Below are positions 1 to 5,652 of a DNA stretch of 5,884 nucleotides, in pieces. The notes below the pieces were generated by a model, which worked only from the letters and a program-made list of their open reading frames with translations, searched no databases and had not been told where the DNA came from. The number at the start of each line of letters is the position of its first letter. The stretch's first letter is position 1. The translations under genes and the position numbers were made by a program. This DNA comes from Chitinophagaceae bacterium (GTDB lineage: Bacteria > Bacteroidota > Bacteroidia > Chitinophagales > Chitinophagaceae). The stretch spans positions 1 through 5,884 of the forward strand of contig JAGNOY010000146.1 of assembly GCA_017989935.1 (NCBI GenBank), in the 5' to 3' direction.

Positions 1-582
1 GAGAATAATCAATTAGGCAATTTGATATTAGGAACAAGTTCATTAAAGTTAGAATATCTATCTGTTTTTTATAGTGATCATATTGATCCAAATCTTCGGA
101 AGATAAGAGATGTTGTGTCGACGTGTTACTTTGAAAAGATTTCGAAGTATAATCTGAAAGGCAATTTGGTCAAAGTATATCCTAATCTAAAGAAAGCCAG
201 TTTGGGAGAAGGCTTGTCTACAGCAATTCTTATGAAGCGTATCGAAGGTCAGCATATTTTTCCTTCTGATGGAAATTACTATTTGAGGGGACATGGACCT
301 GAACTATTAGATTTTTCATTGATTGAGAATCAAGAGGCAAGTGTGCCTAATTTTAGGAAGCATAAATCCAAGCCAGTTTTTTTAAGATATTATATTGATG
401 GCTCATTGAAATCTGTTTACTCAAGTATTGATGAAGCTTCTAATCAAACATTTTGTTCTAAGAGTAAAATAAATTTATCGATCAGAACGAGGTCTTTTGT
501 GGATGATTATCTTTGGGTTCAATTATATGAAGGGAGTTTAGTTGATTTGGAGGTCAAGAAAGAATCATACGCTATTCACTGA
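1..582 (+). CDS. NUMOD1-like DNA-binding repeat protein, 5' truncated by the window edge
   Basis: The reading frame is open from base 1 to the TGA at 580-582 (193 residues seen), so the start lies upstream; the TTG at position 22 is probably an internal leucine. Two stretches share one pattern. Residues 49-97 have Y-N-x-x-G-x-L-x-x-V-Y, then K-A-S, then L-S-x-x-I, ending in a Y-Y-L-R-G strand. Residues 125-175 have Y-x-I-D-G-x-L-x-x-V-Y-S-S-I-D-E-A-S, then C-S-x-S-K-I, ending in Y-L-W-V-Q. This beta-hairpin plus helix-turn-helix layout is typical of NUMOD1 modules, DNA-binding repeats often attached to HNH or GIY-YIG homing nucleases. No nuclease motif (HNH, GIY-YIG) is visible in the part present; one could lie in the missing N-terminus. 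The gene converges on the minus-strand lipoprotein unit. It could instead be a stand-alone DNA-binding or regulatory protein. The family call is from pattern recognition only. Confidence 0.6.
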   Translation, partial: ENNQLGNLILGTSSLKLEYLSVFYSDHIDPNLRKIRDVVSTCYFEKISKYNLKGNLVKVYPNLKKASLGEGLSTAILMKRIEGQHIFPSDGNYYLRGHGPELLDFSLIENQEASVPNFRKHKSKPVFLRYYIDGSLKSVYSSIDEASNQTFCSKSKINLSIRTRSFVDDYLWVQLYEGSLVDLEVKKESYAIH

Positions 583-600
583 TGGAATTGCTATGTGAGT

Positions 601-739
601 AGCATGCTTCGCGCGAGGGATAGAACGGAAATCGTCCGAGGCTTTGCGAGGGCATTGGAGAGATAGCCCGGTGGGGTTGGGCTTGTAAGAAAAACTTTCG
701 GTGTGCATTATGTTGATTAGCCCAACAACACGCGCCCAA
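601..739 (-). repeat. Bacteroidota-type intergenic palindromic repeat, copy 1 (possible structured RNA)
   Basis: This stretch between two convergent genes is clearly richer in G and C than its surroundings. Read on the minus strand, its core (671 down to 617) has CCGGGCTATCTCTCCAATGCC, a short loop region, then GATTTCCGTTCTATCCC and a CTCGCGCG end. The same order of blocks occurs at 3488-3566 on the other strand. I recall sequences of the type GGGCT-TCC-GCT-CAATC ... GGATTTCC-CT-CTATCCCTAACGC as common between genes in Bacteroidota; this is memory, not a search. Other structure includes an 8-bp perfect inverted repeat, GTTGGGCT (676-683) with AGCCCAAC (719-726), and GGGC (650-653) that can pair with GCCC (666-669). 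It might be a mobile REP-like element, a conserved RNA (the Rfam Flavo-1 motif is one candidate), or a two-way terminator. Confidence 0.6.
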
Positions 740-1681
740 TTAAGGCATATTAATATCTTTAATCGCTTTAAAATCCCACTGACCTGTCATACTATTATAA
801 ATAAATTGGTAAATGGATTCTGGTTTTTTACTTTGGGCTGCTAAACTAAAATTAAATTCAACCCCATGAATTTGCATATTACCGAATTTGTCGAAACGAA
901 TTTTGCGTGCCTTGTCATCGCCTCGAGGACCGCGATCGCTTAAACTTAAAGCTAATTGCGGCTCACCTTTAAACATGCCTTCTTTATTGAGTTCAATCGA
1001 AAAAATTTCAGCCGTTCTTGCTTTACCAAAGTATAATCTTTTTTCGCCTGAAATACCACACACACAAATGCCCATTGCATCTACATGTTTTAATTGATCA
1101 AGAATTTTTCCAGTTGTTGGATCAAGTACATAGATGTTTCCATTTTCTTTATCGCGGGTACTTCCACTCACGCTGGATGCATAGATTTTTTTTCCGTGAC
1201 AATCAAAATATATCCCCAATAAACCAAAAGGAATAATGCCTTCTACAGAATCTGGTTTAGGTAATTGCGCGAACAATTTCATTTCACCCGTTTGTCCATC
1301 AATTTTATACACGCTATGTATCGTCTCTAAGTTGTGGTCCAACGTATTTACAAACGGTATCGGAAAAGTGTAAGCATTGCCTTGATCATCTGTAGCAATC
1401 GAAGACATATAACCATACTTGGCCCAACTAGGATGCTGATATCTTTTGATAGGCGTATCAATGGCACTTAAAGGATTTTGTATTAGTATCACTCCTTTGA
1501 AATCGCCAATTTCAGTAGAGTAGGCACAGCGTTGGGCATCAAATCCTAAGCCTTTAATATAAGCCGCCGGTACACGACATGGCTTGATGCCAATTTCAGC
1601 AATTTCTTCTGGAGGCATTTTCTCCTCGCATGAAGAAAAAAGACAGGCAAGAGCCACAATATATAAGCTAATTTTACGCAT
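740..1681 (-). CDS. Beta-propeller-like lipoprotein (SMP-30/NHL type fold), function unknown
   Basis: The ATG at 1681 to the TAA at 742-740 gives 313 residues. The N-terminus is a lipoprotein signal: basic M-R-K, a hydrophobic stretch at 4-16 and a lipobox-like F-S-S-C, with Cys18 as the predicted lipidated residue. C-E-E-K follows; acidic residues just after the cysteine resemble the surface-export signal of Bacteroidota lipoproteins, so surface display is plausible. The rest looks like a beta-propeller with repeated strand pairs: A-T-D-D-Q-G-N-A-Y-T then V-Y-K-I-D-x-x-T-G (96-132), I-Y-F-D-C-H-G-K-K-I-Y-A then I-Y-V-L-D-P-T-T-G (157-191), R-L-Y-F-G-K then I-F-S-I-E-L (215-231), and I-R-F-D-K-F-G-N-M (261-269). 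Such folds bind ligands or act as lactonases, but I see no clear catalytic set, so no activity is assigned. Only two bases separate it from the stop codon of the upstream gene, which suggests one transcript and perhaps translational coupling. Confidence 0.75.
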   Translation of the reverse strand: MRKISLYIVALACLFSSCEEKMPPEEIAEIGIKPCRVPAAYIKGLGFDAQRCAYSTEIGDFKGVILIQNPLSAIDTPIKRYQHPSWAKYGYMSSIATDDQGNAYTFPIPFVNTLDHNLETIHSVYKIDGQTGEMKLFAQLPKPDSVEGIIPFGLLGIYFDCHGKKIYASSVSGSTRDKENGNIYVLDPTTGKILDQLKHVDAMGICVCGISGEKRLYFGKARTAEIFSIELNKEGMFKGEPQLALSLSDRGPRGDDKARKIRFDKFGNMQIHGVEFNFSLAAQSKKPESIYQFIYNSMTGQWDFKAIKDINMP

Positions 1682-1683
1682 AA

Positions 1684-3429
1684 TTATTTTTTAATAGGGA
1701 TAAACATGGGGCCTGCTAAACAAGGATACACTTTGGTTTTATACACGCCATTTTCTAAGTAACTTTCACTCCAACAATATTCCTTACCTGGGGTATCATC
1801 ATTTTTCATTTGAGAAACATACCACAAAACAAGGTCGGTATTTTCTGTGCCTTCTGGCGTAACGTCAATAAATTTTTCTGGACCTTGCTGATAATCTGTA
1901 TTGCAACAGGGGCCGATTGTGACTAAATCATTTTCGCCTTCATCTTTATCTGCATGTAATTTAGTAAGATACAGAAAAGGATTATCACCTCGACCACCAT
2001 CGCCAAATTGACCATGACCTGGTTCTATATAAAAACCATTGCCTGAAGCAGTATACATTTTATATAAAGCTCCATGTTGGTCATAGCTTGGATTGGGTTG
2101 CTGTAATTTCCATTGCTCATTTTTCCAATTAGTCCATGCGCTACCATTCCATTCGGCAAAGGAATTATTATTTCCTGCAAACGAGAATCGCATCACAGGT
2201 CTATAGGTACCATTATTGCCACAACCTCTACCTAAACTTGCTCCCGCAGATCTAAATCGACCATCTTTGTAGAATTCGTATCGTTGCAAATAATTATAGT
2301 TGCAAGGCATAGGCCATTGCTCACTCGAAAAATTTTGCTCTAAGGCAAAGCCAATGACTTGTCCATTGTCTACAATATCGCTGATGCGCGGATCACTGAC
2401 TGCTACCACTGCAGCCTGACTAAACTCTGGACAACCCACAGCATCACTGTATCCAAAGCCATCTGTATTGCTATAGCTTACATGCCAGTCTACAATTTTT
2501 GCATTGTTTAGTACTAAGTTATTTTTATAATACACTTCAGAAATACGCATGCCATCAGAAGTGGTAATTACATAATTTAGTTTCCAATCTTGCTTATCAA
2601 TTTTATTAATTTGTTTACAATAGCATTCCATCACCTTGTCGAACTTGAGTCGTTTTTCAGAAATTTTTTGTTGAGATTGTTCAGGGCCTGTATTCGTCCA
2701 ACGTATGCCTACCACACGATGATCGGTTAAATCTACAATAGCCCACAAGGCTTTATCTCCCTTTGTAAAAGTTGGCGCTACACAAAGATGCATACTCCTT
2801 TCGCATCGAGTTCTGTTAAGTGCTGTTTTGGTATTGGCCATGAGGACTTCTTGTTCACCAGGTTTATAGCCTAATGCTTTTATAACTTCAGGGTTGTTTA
2901 CAGCAATCGTAGTGGCTAAATTTTTTAAATGGGTTGGGATGTCTGGTTGAGTTTGCGGTATGGTATTTACAGCATGCACCGTGTTAGTTTGAATATCTAC
3001 GATGGCCGTTGTTGTTAAGTTGAGGGCATAATTATACATCTCAACTTTATAAAATTTTCCTTCTACATTTGGTTTTTCTTGAGGTCGGGCTTCATACACA
3101 TTAAAAATTTCATTCCTAAATGGTTGATGTGATTTCTTGTCAAACAAATTTTCGCAAAATTTAGCATCTTTTATGGCTATAGTTTCTGCAATCATTTGTT
3201 CTACATTTAATCCAGGTAATTGAAGTATAGGAGGTGATTTTTGTAATGCATTTTTAATTTCGTTGATGCGCGATTGAATTACGCTAAAGTCAGTGCCACT
3301 CGAATCGGGGAGTATTATAGATTGTAAAGCTTGTTGTTTAGGGTCGGAAGGCGTTTCTGACTGATTGGATGTTTCACAAGAAATCATGAAGCTTGTTAAA
3401 CTTAAGAGCGCAAACAGGTATTTTAACAT
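1684..3429 (-). CDS. Cysteine-rich lipoprotein, remotely copper amine oxidase-like, probable metal-site loss
   Basis: The ATG at 3429 gives 581 residues ending at TAA (1686-1684). I chose this start because it begins a lipoprotein signal (M-L-K-Y, hydrophobic 4-16, M-I-S-C with Cys18) and sits 15 bases after a TACATTTG promoter element. The open frame continues up to 3612 but only by translating a repeat. Residues about 130-250 hold two similar alpha/beta stretches, V-x-M-Y-N-Y then A-I-V-D-I, and A-L-W-A-I-V-D-L then V-V-G-I-R-W, like the small N-terminal domains of copper amine oxidases. Residues about 282-577 follow the order of the amine oxidase catalytic domain: W-x-L-x-Y-x-x-x-x-S-D-G-M, C-N-Y-N-Y at 376-380 followed by F-Y-K-D-G, L-Y-L-T-K-L, and D-L-V-L-W-Y at 532-537. 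In the true enzymes the first Tyr of N-Y-(D/E)-Y becomes the TPQ cofactor. The H-x-H and the later histidine that bind copper are not visible. About thirteen cysteines suggest disulfides outside the cytoplasm. The family link is inferred; 'hypothetical lipoprotein' is the safe call. Confidence 0.65.
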   Translation of the reverse strand: MLKYLFALLSLTSFMISCETSNQSETPSDPKQQALQSIILPDSSGTDFSVIQSRINEIKNALQKSPPILQLPGLNVEQMIAETIAIKDAKFCENLFDKKSHQPFRNEIFNVYEARPQEKPNVEGKFYKVEMYNYALNLTTTAIVDIQTNTVHAVNTIPQTQPDIPTHLKNLATTIAVNNPEVIKALGYKPGEQEVLMANTKTALNRTRCERSMHLCVAPTFTKGDKALWAIVDLTDHRVVGIRWTNTGPEQSQQKISEKRLKFDKVMECYCKQINKIDKQDWKLNYVITTSDGMRISEVYYKNNLVLNNAKIVDWHVSYSNTDGFGYSDAVGCPEFSQAAVVAVSDPRISDIVDNGQVIGFALEQNFSSEQWPMPCNYNYLQRYEFYKDGRFRSAGASLGRGCGNNGTYRPVMRFSFAGNNNSFAEWNGSAWTNWKNEQWKLQQPNPSYDQHGALYKMYTASGNGFYIEPGHGQFGDGGRGDNPFLYLTKLHADKDEGENDLVTIGPCCNTDYQQGPEKFIDVTPEGTENTDLVLWYVSQMKNDDTPGKEYCWSESYLENGVYKTKVYPCLAGPMFIPIKK

Positions 3430-3444
3430 TTGAAAAAGGTTGAA

Positions 3445-3475
3445 CAAATGTATAAAAGAAATTCTTTGTTTGAAA
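3445..3475 (-). promoter_or_regulatory. Bacteroidota-type promoter for the lipoprotein unit
   Basis: On the minus strand, TACATTTG (3452-3445) matches the Bacteroidota -7 consensus TAnnTTTG exactly. TTTC (3475-3472) lies 19 bases upstream, one mismatch from the -33 TTTG element and at the usual spacing. The -7 box ends 15 bases before the ATG at 3429, so the leader would be only about ten bases. This lies inside the longer open frame and argues for the 3429 start. No Shine-Dalgarno sequence is seen before the ATG, as is common in this phylum. Confidence 0.6.
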
Positions 3476-3487
3476 GCGTATTTTTTT

Positions 3488-3566
3488 AGGGCAGCATTTC
3501 CCGCTATTCGTTGCAATCCATCTCGTTTTGAAGAACGAGATGGGATTTCCACTACTATCGGGGCTG
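3488..3566 (+). repeat. Bacteroidota-type intergenic palindromic repeat, copy 2
   Basis: The core reads CCCGCTATTCGTTGCAATCC, then a strong hairpin, then GGGATTTCCACTACTATCGG. Its hairpin pairs 3515-3527 with 3534-3547 (13 bp with one bulged G, and a perfect 10-bp part CCATCTCGTT/AACGAGATGG) around the 6-base loop TTGAAG. The blocks GCTAT..CAATCC and GATTTCC..CTATC line up with copy 1 at 601-739 read from the other strand, so the two copies are inverted relative to each other and well diverged. No T-run follows the hairpin on either strand, so it is not a classical terminator. It lies directly upstream of the lipoprotein promoter and could affect expression, but that is speculation. Confidence 0.65.
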
Positions 3567-3613
3567 CAATCTTTCGTGAATTTATCAAACTTGCCAAATG
3601 AAAGTAGCTCAAT

Positions 3614-3748
3614 ATGAAAGAATGGGAGTTTGTATTATTTAATGATTATCTGTTAAGCTATCTTATTAGAGGTAAGAATACAGTTGAGACATATTTAACA
3701 TCAATATGTTGCAAAGTATTATTTTCCATAAAAACTATATGGAGGTGA
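3614..3748 (+). pseudogene. Remnant of a XerC/XerD-type tyrosine recombinase N-terminus
   Basis: A 44-codon frame from ATG (3614) to TGA (3746-3748) begins with a pattern of the recombinase core-binding domain: W at 4, F-x-D-Y-L at 9-13 (F9, Y12), then G-K-N-T-V-E-T-Y-L at 20-28, comparable to the S-x-N-T-x-x-A-Y-L signature of XerC/XerD. After about residue 31 the frame loses resemblance and stops. The catalytic Arg/His/Tyr half is absent from the window, so no recombinase activity is possible. Fragments in the other two plus frames (3706-3754 and about 3744-3812, the latter with I-E-I-E-A-R-L-L-S-I) might be frameshifted continuations of the same domain, but this is weak. It could also be chance similarity over 30 residues. 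Confidence 0.4.
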
Positions 3749-4088
3749 CGGCCTAAGATTCGAGGCACATAAAAATATTGAAATCGAAGCCAGACTTTTA
3801 TCCATTGTTTGAGCACAAACGAATGCTACATTATAGAGAATATAATTATGTGCGAGTTTGGATAAAAGTGGCGTAGATGAGATAATTTTTATTGCCAAAG
3901 AATCTTCAGCCTTGATTTTTTGCTCAACTTTTGCATTAAGGCAAAAGTGGAAAAGTAAATAGGTAGCATTAAGGATTAACATATGCTTTTTTGAACTATT
4001 AGGTTGGAAAGAGAAGTTAATTATCGAACTAAACCAAAGCTTTAAGAAAATTTTCAGGTTTTTTAATATGAATATTCAATAAAATCTA
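3749..4088. other. AT-rich stretch without a convincing gene
   Basis: No RNA gene or well-supported coding region is seen here. A minus-strand frame of 87 codons (3982-3719) exists, but it has no recognisable domain, no promoter or ribosome site, and overlaps the recombinase remnant. Plus-strand frames are broken by frequent stops. A perfect 10-bp palindrome TGAATATTCA lies at 4069-4078. The stretch may be decayed recombinase DNA followed by the upstream region of the carotenoid operon. Confidence 0.5.
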
Positions 4089-4119
4089 TTGCGGATAAAA
4101 AAATTAACCCTTAATTTCA
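4089..4119 (+). promoter_or_regulatory. Possible promoter of the carotenoid operon
   Basis: TTG at 4089-4091 is followed after 20 bases by TAATTTCA (4112-4119), a partial match to the Bacteroidota TTG / TAnnTTTG arrangement with two mismatches in the -7 box. It is the best candidate I find upstream of crtI and would place the palindrome at 4131-4155 in the early transcript or at the start site. Weak evidence. Confidence 0.3.
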
Positions 4120-4130
4120 TCAATTCTTAA

Positions 4131-4155
4131 AAAATCGTTCTTAAGAAGCGATTTT
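4131..4155. promoter_or_regulatory. Near-perfect palindrome just upstream of crtI (operator or leader hairpin candidate)
   Basis: AAAATCG (4131-4137) pairs with CGATTTT (4149-4155), and the interior TTCTTAAGAA (4138-4147) is itself a perfect palindrome; only G4148 is unpaired. As RNA it folds into a 10-bp stem with one bulge and a TTAA loop. It ends 18 bases before the crtI ATG at 4174. The symmetry suits a dimeric regulator site. A-runs before and T-runs after also make it terminator-like, but there is no intact upstream gene on this strand to terminate. Confidence 0.45.
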
Positions 4156-4173
4156 ATTAACGTGACTTACTAT

Positions 4174-5652
4174 ATGAAGAAAATAGCTGTGATTGGATCT
4201 GGGTTTGCTGGCTTGAGTGCTGCAGCTCATCTTGCTAAACAAGGATTTGAAGTCCATCTTTTTGAAAAAAATACCACCTTAGGTGGAAGAGCCCGATATT
4301 TTACAACAAAAAATGGTTATGTGTTCGACTTCGGTCCAAGCTGGTATTGGATGCCAGGCGTGTTTGAACGGTTTTTCAATGATTTTGATGCCAAAGTATC
4401 AGATTTCTACGAATTGACCTTATTAGACCCTTCATTTGAAGTGGTATTTGGTGCCAATGATACGATGCGTGTACCTGAGAATTATCAAAAATTGACAGAG
4501 CTTTTCGAATCTATCGAAAAAGGAAGTGGTACAAAGTTGGCTCAGTTCATGCAAGAGGCAGAATTTAAATATAAAACAGGTATCGATAAGTTGGTTTATA
4601 AACCTGGACTTTCTTATGCTGAATTTCTAGATCCAGATTTAATGAAGGGTGTATTTAAACTTCAAGTTTTTACTTCTTTTAGTAAACATGTACGTAAGTT
4701 TTTTACCCATCCTAAATTGATTGCACTCATGGAATTTCCAGTGTTGTTTTTAGGTGCCATGCCTCAAGACACACCAGCGCTTTATAGCCTGATGAATTAT
4801 GCTGGACTGAAATTAGGTACCTGGTATCCTCAAGGTGGTTTTTATAAAATTATAGAAGGCATGTGGAAAGTGGCTGAAAAACAAGGTGTGAAAGCACATC
4901 TCAATGCAGCCGTCGAGGAAATTGTTGTAGAAGGAAAATTAGCTAAAGGTTTGAAGGTAAATGGTGAAGTTTTGCAATTTGATGGCATTGTGGCAGCAGC
5001 AGATTACAATCATGTTGAACAAAAATTACTTCCAGCTTCACACCGAAATTACTCAGCAGCCTATTGGGAGAAAAAGGTCTTTGCACCGTCTAGCCTAATT
5101 TTTTATATCGGATTGACTAAAAGATTGAAAAATATCAATCACCATACCTTGTTTTTTGATGAAGATTTATATGAACATTCAGTAGACATTTACAAAAAGC
5201 CCGCTTGGCCAAACAAGCCTTTGTTTTATGTTTGCTGCCCTTCTCAAACTGATAAAACCGTAGCGCCAGATGGCCATGAAAACTTATTTTTTTTGATGCC
5301 AATTGCAGTAGGACTTGAAGATACAGAGCAAATGAGAGAAAAGTATTTTGATATCATGATGCAACGATTTGAAAAACAAGTCGGAGAAGAAGTGAAATCT
5401 TTTATTGATTTTAAAAAAAGCTTTTGCGTAGATGATTTTGTTCAGGCATATAATTCATTTAAGGGAAATGCCTACGGATTAGCAAATACTTTAATGCAAA
5501 CAGCCAACCTTAAACCAAAAATTAAAAATAAACATATAGACAATTTATTTTATGCAGGTCAATTAACGGTACCAGGTCCTGGAGTGCCACCATCCTTAAT
5601 TTCAGGTAAAGTGTCGGCAGATTTACTCACTCAATACTTAAATCATCATTAA
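4174..5652 (+). CDS. crtI: Phytoene desaturase (CrtI family)
   Basis: This is a FAD-dependent desaturase that converts phytoene stepwise toward lycopene in carotenoid synthesis. The frame extends to a GTG at 4162, but the ATG at 4174 is preferred because M-K-K-I-A-V-I-G-S-G-F starts exactly where family members do; that gives 492 residues, the usual CrtI length. The Rossmann motif G8-x-G10-x-x-G13 is followed by E31 (ribose binding) and G-G-R-A-R at 37-41. Central family blocks are T-P-A-L-Y-S-L-M-N-Y-A (200-210) and G-T-W-Y-P-Q-G-G (215-222). The C-terminal signature Y-A-G-Q ... V-P-G-P-G-V-P-P-S ... S-G-K (460-479) is intact, so the enzyme should be functional. The stop codon is followed directly by the ATG of crtB, the usual partner. 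A related carotenoid oxidoreductase (CrtD-like) is possible, but adjacency to crtB favours CrtI. It probably acts at the inner membrane surface on a lipid substrate. Confidence 0.93.
   Translation: MKKIAVIGSGFAGLSAAAHLAKQGFEVHLFEKNTTLGGRARYFTTKNGYVFDFGPSWYWMPGVFERFFNDFDAKVSDFYELTLLDPSFEVVFGANDTMRVPENYQKLTELFESIEKGSGTKLAQFMQEAEFKYKTGIDKLVYKPGLSYAEFLDPDLMKGVFKLQVFTSFSKHVRKFFTHPKLIALMEFPVLFLGAMPQDTPALYSLMNYAGLKLGTWYPQGGFYKIIEGMWKVAEKQGVKAHLNAAVEEIVVEGKLAKGLKVNGEVLQFDGIVAAADYNHVEQKLLPASHRNYSAAYWEKKVFAPSSLIFYIGLTKRLKNINHHTLFFDEDLYEHSVDIYKKPAWPNKPLFYVCCPSQTDKTVAPDGHENLFFLMPIAVGLEDTEQMREKYFDIMMQRFEKQVGEEVKSFIDFKKSFCVDDFVQAYNSFKGNAYGLANTLMQTANLKPKIKNKHIDNLFYAGQLTVPGPGVPPSLISGKVSADLLTQYLNHH

Noticed and set aside
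22..24. TTG as the true start of the NUMOD1-like gene
   Set aside because: The frame is open to the window edge and there is no start signal before the TTG; the gene is more simply truncated by the window.
888..1236. Two plus-strand open frames (888-1097 and 1018-1236)
   Set aside because: Both lie wholly inside and opposite to the well-supported beta-propeller lipoprotein gene, overlap each other, and have no domain or start signals.
3515..3547. Hairpin as a rho-independent terminator
   Set aside because: No T-run follows the stem on either strand, and the structure is explained as the central palindrome of the repeat.
3719..3982. Minus-strand frame of 87 codons
   Set aside because: No recognisable domain, no promoter or ribosome site, overlaps the recombinase remnant, and its composition looks like translated AT-rich non-coding DNA. 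A conserved homologue in another genome would reopen it.
4162..4173. GTG start four codons upstream for crtI
   Set aside because: The ATG at 4174 begins exactly at the conserved M-K-K-I-x-V-I-G-x-G N-terminus of the family.
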